A program made the position numbers and the translations under genes. Shown here piece by piece: positions 24,414 to 34,377 of a stretch of 64,000 nt of DNA. Source of the DNA: JAJDUF01 sp965238265 (lineage in GTDB: Bacteria; Chloroflexota; UBA11872; UBA12225; JAJDUF01). Position 1 is the stretch's first letter. Each line of letters starts with the position of its first letter. The DNA lies in contig OZ250185.1 in assembly GCA_965238265.1 (NCBI GenBank), positions 248,001 through 312,000 of the forward strand, read 5' to 3'. The notes beneath the pieces are model-generated. The model worked only from the letters and a program-made list of their open reading frames with translations, was not told the origin of the DNA and did no database searches.

Positions 24414-24989
24414 GTGGACGAAGGGACGCATGCTGGGGCTGTGCCGTGGCCGTGGATACGACGACTGTGGTTGATGAAGAGGCAACCGGAGGAGGTCCGC
24501 CAAGCGTGGCTGCGGACACCGAAGGCCCGTGGGCTTGCTGCAGCCCAAGAAGGGCGCCTGCCCGTGGCTATTCGCCTGCTAGAGCGGGCGCGCCGGGAGG
24601 CCGCCTGGGCCGATCCCGATCTCAATGCCCACATCGCCGAATTGCGGGCCATTCGCCGCTACCGGCGGCGCCTCCAAAATCGCCCGAACGACCCAGAGGC
24701 CATGGTGGAGTTGGGCAAAGCCTTGATGGCGCAGGAGTTGGCCGACGAAGCCTTGGCCTGCTTCCGCAAGGCCACCATACTCGCGCCCACGTATGCTGAT
24801 GCCTATACCATGATCGGCCTGGAGTTGCAGTATCGTGGTGACATGGCCGGCGCCGAAGAGGCCTTTCGGCAGTCGCTGCGGTACGATCCGCATCAACCGG
24901 CGGTGCGGAAGTACCTGCACGGCATACAGCAGGGCCACGACCGACAGTTCGTGGATGGCATGGACGTCGCGCTCGCTGCCGGGGCCTAG
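24414..24989 (+). CDS. tetratricopeptide repeat protein
   Basis: 191 residues, GTG start with a G-rich ribosome site (AGGGGGG) about 6 bases before. Residues ~95-165 contain two TPR motifs (PEAMVELGKALMAQELADEALACFRKATILAP and ADAYTMIGLELQYRGDMAGAEEAFRQSLRYDP), preceded by a basic helical region. TPRs mediate protein-protein contact. No signal peptide or membrane segment, so cytosolic. It has its own promoter and is followed by a repeat, so it seems monocistronic. Partner unknown. Confidence 0.8.
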   Translation: MDEGTHAGAVPWPWIRRLWLMKRQPEEVRQAWLRTPKARGLAAAQEGRLPVAIRLLERARREAAWADPDLNAHIAELRAIRRYRRRLQNRPNDPEAMVELGKALMAQELADEALACFRKATILAPTYADAYTMIGLELQYRGDMAGAEEAFRQSLRYDPHQPAVRKYLHGIQQGHDRQFVDGMDVALAAGA

Positions 24990-25020
24990 CCGGCGCCCGG
25001 CGGTGCGGCGGGTAGTCTTA

Positions 25021-25098
25021 GCCCCCACCCTGGCCCTCCCCCGGAGCCAGCTCTAGGGGAGGGAAGTGCCGTCCCCCTGCGCAGCGGGGGGACCAGCC
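25021..25098. repeat. palindromic repeat, family A, copy 3
   Basis: CCCACCCTGGCCCTCCCCC...GGGGAGGGAA, then CGTCCCCCTGCGCAGCGGGGGG and ACCAGCC. It is followed at 25118-25140 by a GGGGCGCCCACAAGGGACACCCC hairpin, also seen in related form at 36086-36117. Confidence 0.85.
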
Positions 25099-25167
25099 GA
25101 GAACGGCCGAGCCGGGGCGCCCACAAGGGACACCCCTACGGGTACGGGGTTGGCGGGTGGGGGGCGG

Positions 25168-25920
25168 TCACCTCCCGCGCTGCTCCGTGGGGGTAAGCGC
25201 GTCCTTCAGCTCGCGGAGCGGCTTCACGGTCAACGCGCGGAACGCCTGCCGCGCATGGTCACGAATCCCCACGGAAGCGGCTGCCTCTCCCCAGCGAGCG
25301 CGCACCGTGCCCGCTCGCAGCGCACCCGCCAGATCGGCCGCCGTCGTACCGGGGAACTCGGTCAGGCCGCTCCCGATCTGGGCGAGGTGGTGGGCATCGC
25401 TGCTCCCTAGCTCCGGGAGTCGCCAATGCTCGTCGTTGAGCCGGCGAATGCGCGGCGCCAGGCCGCGCGCTGCGACGCTGGCATTGTAGGCCTCCAGTCC
25501 TGCTATGGGGACGGCTTGCGCCAGCAGTCGCGTGAGCGCTCGCTGTCCTACGCTCGGCGTCCAGTGGCAGAGCGGGTGGGGAATGACCACCACGCCCCCA
25601 TAGTCGTGGACCAGCGCAGTGGTGTAGCCCAGCGAGCGGTGCCGCGGAAAGGGCTTGGTAGGGAACGGTGGCTCGAAGAAGTAGGCTAGGAGGTGCCGCC
25701 CCCAGGAAGCGCTAATCTCCGTGCCGAACACCACCTCCAAGCGGGCGCTCGGCCGGGCCGCAACCCAATCCATCGCTGCCAGCGCGCCGCGGACCTGATC
25801 GTGGTCGGCAATGGCGACGACATCGAGCGCGGTGTGATACTCGGCGTGATCCAGCACCTCCTCGACGGAGGCCATGCCGTCGCTGTGCGTGGTATGGATG
25901 TGCAGATCGGCAAAACCCAT
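25168..25920 (-). CDS. PHP domain metal-dependent phosphoesterase
   Basis: 250 residues. It opens with the PHP signature DLHIHTTHSDGMASVEEV (HxH plus Asp) and continues VVAIADHDQVRGALAA (third metal cluster), EVVFGTEISASWG and, near the C-terminus, GSSDAHHLAQIGSG (last metal ligand His). The PHP fold binds three metals and hydrolyses phosphoesters; relatives of this size include histidinol phosphatase-like and 3',5'-nucleoside bisphosphate phosphatase (YciV/TrpH-type) enzymes. The substrate cannot be told. It is divergent from the broken peptide-binding gene. Confidence 0.88.
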   Translation of the reverse strand: MGFADLHIHTTHSDGMASVEEVLDHAEYHTALDVVAIADHDQVRGALAAMDWVAARPSARLEVVFGTEISASWGRHLLAYFFEPPFPTKPFPRHRSLGYTTALVHDYGGVVVIPHPLCHWTPSVGQRALTRLLAQAVPIAGLEAYNASVAARGLAPRIRRLNDEHWRLPELGSSDAHHLAQIGSGLTEFPGTTAADLAGALRAGTVRARWGEAAASVGIRDHARQAFRALTVKPLRELKDALTPTEQRGR

Positions 25921-26174
25921 GACGTATCCCCGGCAGAGGCAGCATTGGCACCGACGTTGCGCCTACCATTCAGTATACGTCCTCCGTACCGTCCCCGTCG
26001 CCGGGCAGCGCCCGCCGGTGCCGCCTAGCGCGGAATCGGGATCCCTCTTGGACGTTGTGTATGGGGAGGACCAGGACGGAAGCCAAGCCTCCCTGCTGAA
26101 GTTGTCGCTGCCCTTCCGGCGGCGAGGACGAGTTCTTGCTACAATCGCCCTCGCAGGAGGGCATGAGGAGTTTA

Positions 26175-27760
26175 ATGAAAAAGCACTCATCGTAGCCGTA
26201 GCGCTAACCGTCGCTCTGGCAGCGCTGGGGTCGTCGGTAAACGCTGGGGGCCTCATTAGAGACGAAACCGAAAGTAAGGTGTTCCGCCGGCCGTGGTCCG
26301 CTCCCCTCACACTTGACCCGCACTTGACGTGGGATCGAGCATCCGCGGCCGTTGTGGTGGAGGTCTTTAGCGGTCTGGTGGCGTTCGACACGGATCTGCA
26401 ACTCGTGCCCGACCTGGCGGAGCGCTGGGAGATTAGTGCAGATGGAACGGTGTACACGTTCACGCTGCGGGAGAACGCTAGGTTTCACGACGGCAAGTCG
26501 GTCACGGCGCACGACGTGAAGTGGTCCATCGAACGGGCACTGCACCCCGAGACGGCGTCGCCGGTAGCGGGCGCGTACCTGGACGATATCGTCGGTGTCG
26601 AGGCCGTGCTGGCCGGGCACACGACGGATGTCTCCGGTCTCAGGGTGATTGACGACCGCACCGTGCAATTCACCATAGACGCGCCGAAAGCGTACTTCCT
26701 GGCGAAGCTGACCTTTCCGACAGGCTATGTGCTGGATAGGGAGAACGTGGAGGCGGGCGGCGATGCGTGGACGGATGCTCCGAACGGCACCGGACCGTTC
26801 CGGCTGAAAGAGTATCGCCACGGCGAGCGGATCATGCTAGAGCGGAATCCCGACTATGTGCGAGACGTGGGCGGGAATGTGGAGCGCGTCGTGCTGTTCC
26901 TGGACGACGACGATCCGGTGGTGCGGTACGAAAACGATGAGCTTGACCTGATTGATAAGCAGTCCGATCTGGAGCGGGTGTTGGATCCTAACCATCCGCT
27001 GAACCGCGAGTTGGTGCGTGCGCCACCAGGCTTTACCATCTTGTACGTCGGCTTCAATACGACCATGCCGCCGTTCGATGATGTGAAGTTCCGACAGGCG
27101 CTCAATCACGCCGTTGACAAGGAGCGTATCGCCGACGAGAAGCCGCTGCGGCTGAAGCCCACGGACGGGATTTTGCCTCCGGGCTTTCCCGGTTTTAACC
27201 CGGGTCTGCAAGGGCTGCGCTTCGACCCGGATCGGGCACGGCAGCTTCTCGCCGAATCGAGGTACGCCACTACCAGACCGGAAATCGTGTTGGCGGAGCC
27301 GGTCGGGAGTACCAGAGCAGACCCGCAACATGCCGCTGTGCTGGAGATGTAGAAGCGAGAGTTGGGGGTAGAGGTTGAGCTGCGGCAGGTGGAGTGGGCT
27401 GAATTTCTCGAAAATCTGTACGGGCAGAAGTACCAGGCCTTTGGTGGAGGCTGGATACCCGACTATCCTGATCCGCAGAACTTCTTGGACGTCTTGCTCC
27501 ACACCGACAGCGACTTGAACTTCGGGAACCACTCGCACCCCGCGGCGGACGCGCTGCTCGAACAGGCGCGAGCAGCGCAGGATCATCAACAACGGATAGC
27601 GCTCTATCGGCAGGCCGAGGCGTTGATCGTACAGGATGCGGCTTGGGTGCCGTTGTGGTCCGCGGGAGAGACGCACGTGCTCATGAAGCCACACGTCCGC
27701 GGGTACAGTCTGACGCCGGGGGTTGTGCCCAAGCTGAGACAGGTCCGCATCGAGCGGTAG
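26175..27760 (+). pseudogene. ABC transporter oligopeptide-binding protein (SBP family 5), broken
   Basis: A family 5 extracytoplasmic binding protein of about 525 residues with two lesions. (1) ATG at 26175, with GAGGAG 4 bases before, enters a five-A run (26178-26182). As written the frame stops after six codons, but one more A would give MKKALIVAVALTVALAALG and SSVNAGG, a perfect signal peptide in frame with the body. (2) TAG at 27350-27352 interrupts AVLEM*KRELGVEVELRQVEW, where Trp would be expected. The body has LVPDLAERWEISADGTVYTFTLRENARFHDG, GTGPFRLKEY and DVKFRQALNHAVDKERI. It might have served the Opp-type importer at 16.9-21 kb. Confidence 0.85.
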
Positions 27761-27804
27761 GGACGCCCCTGTGACCTCCGCTCGTAGGATCGGGAGCACG
27801 AGTC

Positions 27805-28596
27805 GTGCCGCGCGGACGTAGCCATTGGTCGCTGCTGGGCAGTCTACGCAATGCCTTGGCCACCACTGCCCCGGCCGCGCATACCCTGATTGCCGCGCAT
27901 CCGGCCACCTACTTTGCCGGCGGCATCCTCCCGGATGCGCTCCGGCTCTTCGCCGGGATGGACAAAGACAGCACCCACTTCTACGACGATCAGCGTCCGA
28001 CGACGTGGGATCAGGCGATAGACGCCCTCTGCACCCGCTACCCGGCCGTGGCCAACCCGGATCGGCTGGACGCTGCCGGCATTGCCTGGATGCTGGGGGT
28101 CATCGCGCACATCACGGCCGACCTCGCCTACTGGGAGCACATCATCCCACTGCTACCGCCGGGGCCACCGTTTGATGGGCACCACTACGGCGCGTGGCTA
28201 CTCGTGGATCGGCTCCCGGTCCCGGCCGCCGACCGGTGCTTGCAGTGGCGCGACGTGGCCGTCGGTGCCCTCCCGCCATTTGGCAACGTGGACGCGCTGC
28301 GTCGCCTCTGGGACCAGATGGTGGAGCGAGTCTTGCCGCCGGATGATCCCTGGATCGTGGAAAGTGGCTACCGTTGGTCCGCGTATAGCCCCAGCTTACG
28401 CCGCAACGAGGAGCAGCCGCCGCGCTCGCTCGACGCGCTGGTGCGAGAGCATAGCGGAGAGTGGGCAGAGCACGTGTCCCTCGTGTACGACTTGCTGGTC
28501 CCGGAGCGCTGCGCTGCCTTCATCGCCGGCGCGATGGCACGGGGAGCTCAACAGATCGAGCGCTACCTGCGCGGCGACTTTGCGCCGGACACATAG
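27805..28596 (+). CDS. zinc-dependent phospholipase C-like protein
   Basis: 263 residues, GTG start at 27805. The layout fits the zinc-dependent phospholipase C superfamily: an early His (AAHPATYFAGGILPDALR), Asp/His in DKDSTHFYDD, and IAWMLGVIAHITADLAYWEHIIP with the helix-borne His and Asp ligands, followed by HHYGAWLLVDRL. In this family several His and Asp residues bind three zinc ions. There is no signal peptide, unlike secreted toxins, so an intracellular phosphodiesterase or structural role is possible. It is convergent with the next gene on the minus strand. Confidence 0.72.
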   Translation: MPRGRSHWSLLGSLRNALATTAPAAHTLIAAHPATYFAGGILPDALRLFAGMDKDSTHFYDDQRPTTWDQAIDALCTRYPAVANPDRLDAAGIAWMLGVIAHITADLAYWEHIIPLLPPGPPFDGHHYGAWLLVDRLPVPAADRCLQWRDVAVGALPPFGNVDALRRLWDQMVERVLPPDDPWIVESGYRWSAYSPSLRRNEEQPPRSLDALVREHSGEWAEHVSLVYDLLVPERCAAFIAGAMARGAQQIERYLRGDFAPDT

Positions 28597-28629
28597 GGGC
28601 GAACCGGCGTTCGCCGCTACCCCTACCGG

Positions 28630-30618
28630 TCAGGAGGCAGGAATCCACGGTGCGGATTGGCCCGGGCGCGGTCCGGGCGGCGGCAGGTCCTCTTCGGCGA
28701 CGAACTCAACCGACACGACGCGCGAGGACGACTGCACGGCCTGTCGGATAGACTCGGCAGTCCGCGGCACATCAACCGGTCGCCGGCGCCCGTCGGCTGT
28801 CCGTGGACCAAGCGCGAGCTGCCTGGCCTCGACCGCAATGGCAGTCACGTGGGTATCGAGACGGTACGGATCGAGATACGGCTCGGGACCAGCCACACTC
28901 TGCCGAAAGCGCAGCATCTTCACCAGCTCCGCCGGTGTGATGGGCCAGGTGTACGCACCGTAGCGCACCTCTACCGGCCGGGCGGCGAACTGCTCGGCTT
29001 GCTGGCGCAAGGGTTCCAGCAGCGCCGCGCTTTCTTCCGGGCGAGCCGCGCGTACCTGCACCGCTGCGATACGCGCCTCCCGGCTCTGATGCCGGAACGC
29101 CGCTGCCAGAGCGTCATACGTCGCCAGGCTATCCGGCAGGACACCACTGCTCCCACCGACGACCTCGATATGGCCGTCGCGCAGCTCAAAGCGGATCAGT
29201 TCGACCGTCAGCGCCACCTGGGAGACCACTTCCTCACCGATGAACGTCTCCACCCGTGCCCGGTTCAGTGCTACTTCGAAGTTTGTCAGCCTCACCGGCG
29301 CCGGCGGTCCGCTGGCCGGAGTGGCTACTTGGCTCACCGGCTGTCGGCCGGTCGTGGTGGTCGCGGGAGATGTCGCTGGCGCTACGAGTGCCGCTGCGGA
29401 CTCGGCGGGCACGAGGCTCACCAGATCAAGCAGCGTTTGTCCCTCCAACATCCATTGCTGGCTCGTGTAGCGCAGCACTAGCGGCTGCGCGAGGCGCTGG
29501 ATGACCTGCTGACGGACCAAATCCAGTGCTGCCTCGGACAGGACCAGCCGAACGGTCACCAGCGGTAGGGCTAGGAGGTGCTGCTCGGTGAAGGCACGCT
29601 CCATGATGAGGCGCGTTGTCGCCGGCTCATCGAGTGTCTCACCAGGCTGGCCTGGTTGCAGCGTGATCGCGTCGTCGCTCAGTTGCAGGAAGGGGTTGCC
29701 TGCCGGGACGTTTGCTTCAGCAGCGACGCTCGCTACGAAAGCGCGCACCTTGTCTTCGAGCAGTCGCGCCACCGGGACATCCTGCTGGGCGGCTAAAGCC
29801 GCGGTGTCCAGCATAGAGAAGAGCGTGTTCGGTTCGAGCGACCAGGTCTTGTCACCAGCCTGGAGTACCAGCGGGGATTTGAGTAATCGGTCCACCGACG
29901 CGCGGGGCTGCTCAAGGTCCGCTGCGGTGATGCGAGCAGGTATCTCCTCGAGCACCAGGTCGAGAGTCGTGGGCAAGTGTCCGGCCAAACTCCGCTGCAG
30001 GCGTGACAAAGCCTCCTCGACGTTAAGCCGCTGACCTGGCTGGGACCGGTCAATCCGGCTTACGAACCCGGAGTCGAGATTGGTTATCAGGAGCGTCGCG
30101 CTGACAGGCTCCCGATTAAGCTGCTCGGCAAGCTGCTGCAACGCCTGTCTTGCTTGCTCGCTATCGAGTGTCAGCGAGCCGGGCACGGCGTAGCCGCGGG
30201 TGATCAGCCCGAACTGTCCCGTGAGCCAGCTCCCCAAGGGCAGATCGCGGCCCACCCACCAGGCAGTGTCCACAAGTCTCGCAATCTCCTCGTCTGCTGC
30301 GTGCAGTCCTAGCGCCTCCAAGGTGATCTGAACTGTCTCGTCCGGCCCACGGATGGTCAGCGGTTGCTGCCGGACGTTGTGGACGTAGGCGCGTAGCGCA
30401 ACCTCAGCCTCGGCACGGGTGAAGCGTCCGACCGGCAGGCCCAACACGGTAATGCCGGGGTAGATACGGTCCTGGTGTTCCTGACGATAAGCGTATACGA
30501 GGCCGACACCGAGGACGAGGAGGATGACCAGCGCCAGGATCACTGCACGCAAGAACGGCCACACCGAGGACAAGTGCCGCACCAACCGGACGAGAGGTTG
30601 CAGAGAATACGCGGACAT
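28630..30618 (-). CDS. membrane-anchored peptidoglycan-binding-domain protein (YoaR/VanW-associated type)
   Basis: 662 residues. A cytoplasmic N-terminus and one membrane helix (AVILALVILLVLGVGLVYAY, ~25-44), then an extracytoplasmic region with repeats of the PG_binding_4 type: IYPGITVLGLPVGRFTRAEAEVALR, and later RLLEDKVRAFVASVAAEANVPAGNPF with TLQPGQPGETLDEPATTRLI. Proteins of this type usually end in a VanW domain; here I see none, and the C-terminal 200 residues instead contain a Thr-rich linker and a domain rich in polar beta-like segments. Probable role: cell-envelope binding. Length is typical of the class in Gram-positive-like and Chloroflexota genomes. Confidence 0.78.
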   Translation of the reverse strand: MSAYSLQPLVRLVRHLSSVWPFLRAVILALVILLVLGVGLVYAYRQEHQDRIYPGITVLGLPVGRFTRAEAEVALRAYVHNVRQQPLTIRGPDETVQITLEALGLHAADEEIARLVDTAWWVGRDLPLGSWLTGQFGLITRGYAVPGSLTLDSEQARQALQQLAEQLNREPVSATLLITNLDSGFVSRIDRSQPGQRLNVEEALSRLQRSLAGHLPTTLDLVLEEIPARITAADLEQPRASVDRLLKSPLVLQAGDKTWSLEPNTLFSMLDTAALAAQQDVPVARLLEDKVRAFVASVAAEANVPAGNPFLQLSDDAITLQPGQPGETLDEPATTRLIMERAFTEQHLLALPLVTVRLVLSEAALDLVRQQVIQRLAQPLVLRYTSQQWMLEGQTLLDLVSLVPAESAAALVAPATSPATTTTGRQPVSQVATPASGPPAPVRLTNFEVALNRARVETFIGEEVVSQVALTVELIRFELRDGHIEVVGGSSGVLPDSLATYDALAAAFRHQSREARIAAVQVRAARPEESAALLEPLRQQAEQFAARPVEVRYGAYTWPITPAELVKMLRFRQSVAGPEPYLDPYRLDTHVTAIAVEARQLALGPRTADGRRRPVDVPRTAESIRQAVQSSSRVVSVEFVAEEDLPPPGPRPGQSAPWIPAS

Positions 30619-30654
30619 GCCCTCACTATAACGCTCGGCTGGCTACTCCTAGCG

Positions 30655-33103
30655 TCAGGAGTCCGCCAGCCGCCGGACGATGCCCGCGCTGCCGTCAACG
30701 CGGACGCGCTCGCCGTTGCGGAGGGCATTGGTCACGCCAGGAATCGCCATGACGCAAGGCAGACCATACTCGCGGGCGACAATGGCGGCGTGCGACATCG
30801 CACCGCCGGTTTCAGTCACCACCGCCGCCGCCGTGCGAAAGAGCGGTGTCCAGGCCGGCCCGGTCGCTGGGGCGATGAGCACTTCGCCAGGACGGAGCTG
30901 TCCGAAGCCAGCCGGATCGAGAATGATCCGGGCGGCCCCCTCGGCACGTCCTGGGCTGGCGCCCACTCCACGCAGGTCGTCGCCGGTCGGCGTGGCGGCC
31001 GTCTGCCACTCGCGCCAGCGCCGCCGGACCGCCGCCCAGACCGGCCGGCGCGCTTCTACCGTCGCCGCCACGTCCAAGTCACCGTGGACTGCCGCTGCGA
31101 TCTCCGCCAACCGCAGCAAGAAAATCTCGTCGCCGGTCTTCAGCCGGCCGGCCGGCTGCCAACGCCGGCCCAGCTCGATCAAGCTGCGCCGCGCCACACC
31201 TACCAGGGCAAAGAGGTAGTAGTGGCTATCTTCGCGTAGGCGGGTTGCCGTGCGTAGCGCCAGCAGCGAGCGCCGGAGGAGGCCGCGCAGCGGCGCGGGC
31301 GCCGCCGCGACAGCCCGCTCAATGGCTGCCTCGGCACGCTGGCGCAGCGTATGAACGTCGGTGGGCGGCGCGGGCGCCGGGCCGGCGGCGAGCGCCCCGA
31401 TCAGCGCGACGACCCGCTCCGGCTGTGCCTCCCAAGGCGGCAGCCGCACACTCAAGCCCCGGTCCTCCCGCAGGCCCCAGCGCCGCAGAAAAGACACCAG
31501 CCGGTCGCCAAAAGCGCGGACTTCCGGCTCCGGGCGCGTAGCGAGCGCATCGAGCAGCACTGCCGGGCCAGTGGTGGCCCAGAGCTGCCGGAGGGCGGGC
31601 GTCTCCTGTACGTCGGCTGCCAGGTCCGCAAGCTCGGCATTGATCCGGTTGGTGACGGTGGGCAGGCCCGCCAAGAGGTCGGATCCGAGGCGTTGCTGGT
31701 CCGGGCGCCGGCTGACCCACGCACTCCACGCGAGCGCTGGCGTAGCTCGGAGCAGCGCTGGCTGCGAGCCAGCGCGGCCCGGCGGCGCGGCGCAGCGCTG
31801 CGACGATTGCTTGGACCTGGGCAACGAGGGCAGCGTCATCCATCACGGCCGGGTCCACGCGACCAAACCGTTCGATCTCGCCCTGCAACCGCGGCAGCTC
31901 GCGGCCATACCAGTCGTTCGGATGGTACGCGAGGCCCCGCAGCGGCACCGCCAAGCGCAGCGGTATCTGCCAAAGAGAGCGCTGCACGTCCGGCACCAGC
32001 GGCACCTGCTCGTACCGGATGAGCGGCAGCGGCAGACTCAGGAATCCGGGCACGGGATTGGCCGCCGCCACCACAACGCCGCAGATGTCCATATCCAGCG
32101 GCGCGATCCCCTCGGGAAACAGCTCGAAGAGCAAGGCGGCCACGCGCTCCGGTGGCCGCGGCACGGGAGGAAGCGCGGCCTCCGGTTCGAGGGCAGTGAT
32201 CGGCCGCGCCTGCAAGAGCCATATCTCGCCGGCCGTGTCTACGGCCCATTCGAGGTCTTGCGGCTGACGAAAATGCGCCTCCGCGCGCCGAGCGAGCGCG
32301 TGGAGCGCCCGGACCTGCTCGGAGTCGAGCAGCGGACCGCTGCCCGGATCGGCCGGCAGCTCCTCACGCACGTGGCCGGAGACGTGATCCACGATGTAGC
32401 AGTCGGGCGTCCGACTGCCCTCGACCAGCGCCTCGCCCCGCCCTGGCACCGCTTCAACGATCATGCGACTGCGGTCGCCGGCCACTGGGTCAGCCGTGAA
32501 GAGCACGCCGGCAGCGACCGGCTCTACCATACGCTGCACGACGACCGCCATCGCGACGTCGTCCGCTGCGCTGCCCTGTTGCTGGCGGTAGGCGATGGCG
32601 CGGCCGGTCCAGAGAGAGCGCCAGCACTGCCGTACCGCTGCGACCACCGCCGCCGCGCCCGTGACACCGAGCAGCGTTTCTTGCTGGCCGGCGAAGCTGG
32701 CGCCGGGCAGGTCTTCGGCCGTGGCCGACGACCGCACCGCCACAGCCGGGAGCAACGTTCTGGAGTCCGCGAGGTCCTGGTAGGCGGTCACGATGGCCGC
32801 GGCGACCTCGGGATCAAGCACCGCCCGGTCGAAGGCGGCAGCGATGGTCGCGGCGGCCGCGGCGAGCGCCGCCGGGTCCGACACGTCGAGCGCGGTCGTG
32901 GCGCTCGTGATCGTCGCCGCCAAGCCGGCGGCGCTGGCGACAAAAGCGTCATAGACCGCAGTGGGAACGACAAAGCCGGCAGGAACCGGCAACCCCGCGC
33001 CGAGCAGCTCGCCGAGATTGGCTCCTTTGCCGCCGGCAGAGGGGAGGCCGGCGGCGCCAAGCGCGGTCAGTGGCACAATCAGACGCGGCGCGGCGGCGTT
33101 CAC
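30655..33103 (-). pseudogene. PEP synthase-like (PEP/pyruvate-binding) protein with a frameshift
   Basis: Two overlapping frames add up to one enzyme of about 810 residues. The 5' part (from 33103) has the pyruvate/ATP-binding domain: GGKGANLGELLGAGLPVPAGFVV, AVRSSATAEDLPGASFAGQQET, FRQPQDLEWAVD, WLLQARPIT. After about residue 435 (31765-31785) the frame shifts. The 3' part continues QPALLRATPALAW... and ends with the swivelling phosphohistidine domain (TETGGAMSHAAIVAREYGLP, catalytic His in SHAA). The C-terminal PEP-binding barrel of full PEP synthase is absent, as in rifampin phosphotransferase-like relatives. Either a real frameshift or a sequence error in the GC-rich stretch. Confidence 0.82.
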
Positions 33104-33208
33104 AGCCCACCATCCTCCAATGGCCTGGCCAATGACGGCGTACCCCCCCTGCTAAGAGCATTGTAGCGGTGGGAGGTGAGCGTGATGAACGGGTACACGT
33201 GCAGCCGC

Positions 33209-33227
33209 TAGAATCCGTATGATACGG
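33209..33227 (+). promoter_or_regulatory. -10-like box and palindrome ahead of holA
   Basis: TAGAAT (33209-33214) is followed at once by CCGTAT-G-ATACGG (33215-33227), a perfect 6-bp palindrome, ending 14 bases before the holA ATG. This could be a promoter with an overlapping operator. No good -35 is visible. Confidence 0.35.
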
Positions 33228-33241
33228 AGAGAGCAATCGCC

Positions 33242-34348
33242 ATGATCGTGGTCCTGTACGGCACAGACGAGTTCTCCATTGACGAAGAGGCACAGCGTTT
33301 AGCCGCCGAAGCGATGCCCCCGGACATGGCCGATCTCAATACGACACGGCTGGCGGCCGATGCCTCCGCGGAGGCTGTGCGGGCAGCGGCGACGACGGTG
33401 CCGTTCTTGGCGCCGCACCGGGTAGCGCGAGTGGATGGCCTGCTCTCACGGCTCACGCAACCGGCGCGGCGAGCGAGCGGTACATCAGCCGGTCGGTCGC
33501 GCCAGGGCAAGGGCAAGGCCGCGACGCGCGCCGTGGACGCGCTCGCCGCGTTCCTGCCCGCAGTGCCGGCCGAGGCCAGGCTGATCTTCACCGAACCCCT
33601 CGCCGCCGACCGATCCAATCGCCGCCGGGCCGCCCCCGCCTTTCTACGCGGGCCGTTGGGCAAGGCGCTGAAGCAGCAGGCGACGGTCAAGGAGTTGCCG
33701 CTCCCGCAGGGGCCGGGCTTGGTGCGGTGGCTGCGGGAGCGCGCCCGGCGGCTCGGCGGCAGCATCATGCCGGACGCCGCCGACTTGCTCGCGCAGGTGA
33801 GTGACGGCGACTTGCGGAGCTTGGACCAAGAAGTACGCAAGCTCCTGACCTATGCCGGCCCCAGCCGCGCGGTCAATGCCGAGGACGTGCGCTTGCTCGT
33901 CCACGCGGCAGCGCAGACGGACGTGTTTGCCTTTGTAGACGCCCTGGCGACGGGAAAGCAACGGCAGGCGCTCGCGCAACTCACACAGTTTTATGCCCAA
34001 GGCGAGCAGCCGCATTTCCTCGTGGGGATGATCGCTCGACAGGTGCGCCTGCTCAACCAGGCGAAGGCGCTCGCGCAAGCCGGAACGCCAACGTCGGCAC
34101 TACCGGCGGCGCTGGGCATGCACCCGTTTGTAGCCCGCAAAGCCGCCGAACAGGCGCGGCGCTTCAGCGCGGCGGCCTTGGTAGCGATGCACCACGCGGT
34201 CCTCGATGCGGATATCAGCATCAAGACCGGTCAGGCCGACCCACAGCTCACGCTGGAGCTTCTGACCGTGCAGCTCGCGTCCTACGGACCACCGGGCACG
34301 TCCGAGGGGCGCCGCGGCACGCGGAGACGCGCTCGGCAGCGGTGGTGA
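33242..34348 (+). CDS. holA: DNA polymerase III delta subunit
   Basis: 368 residues, near the usual ~340. It opens VVLYGTDEFSIDEEAQRLAAEAMP, the typical start of the clamp-loader delta subunit, with ATTVPFLAPHRVARVDGLLS, LPQGPGLVRWLRERARRLGGSIMPDAADLLAQVSDGDLRSLDQEVRKLLTYA, and the C-terminal collar domain (DVFAFVDALATGKQRQALAQLTQFYAQGEQPHFLVGMIARQVRLL). Delta opens the beta clamp during loading. The low-complexity segment around 78-97 (GTSAGRSRQGKGKAATRAV) is an insertion. Convergent with rpsT, which is a common neighbour of holA in bacteria and supports both calls. Confidence 0.93.
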   Translation: MIVVLYGTDEFSIDEEAQRLAAEAMPPDMADLNTTRLAADASAEAVRAAATTVPFLAPHRVARVDGLLSRLTQPARRASGTSAGRSRQGKGKAATRAVDALAAFLPAVPAEARLIFTEPLAADRSNRRRAAPAFLRGPLGKALKQQATVKELPLPQGPGLVRWLRERARRLGGSIMPDAADLLAQVSDGDLRSLDQEVRKLLTYAGPSRAVNAEDVRLLVHAAAQTDVFAFVDALATGKQRQALAQLTQFYAQGEQPHFLVGMIARQVRLLNQAKALAQAGTPTSALPAALGMHPFVARKAAEQARRFSAAALVAMHHAVLDADISIKTGQADPQLTLELLTVQLASYGPPGTSEGRRGTRRRARQRW

Positions 34349-34377
34349 TGGGGAAACCGGGCCGGAGCGGCCAGCGG

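Noticed and set aside
25874..26174. Upstream extension of the SBP frame
   Set aside because: It reads over the 5' end of the PHP gene and non-coding sequence. The ribosome site and signal peptide place the start at 26175, with a one-base shift.
31361..33166. Forward 601-residue open frame antisense to the PEP-synthase-like gene
   Set aside because: Long antisense frames are common in GC-rich coding DNA. The opposite strand has clear domain motifs (GGKGANLGELL, SHAAIVARE).
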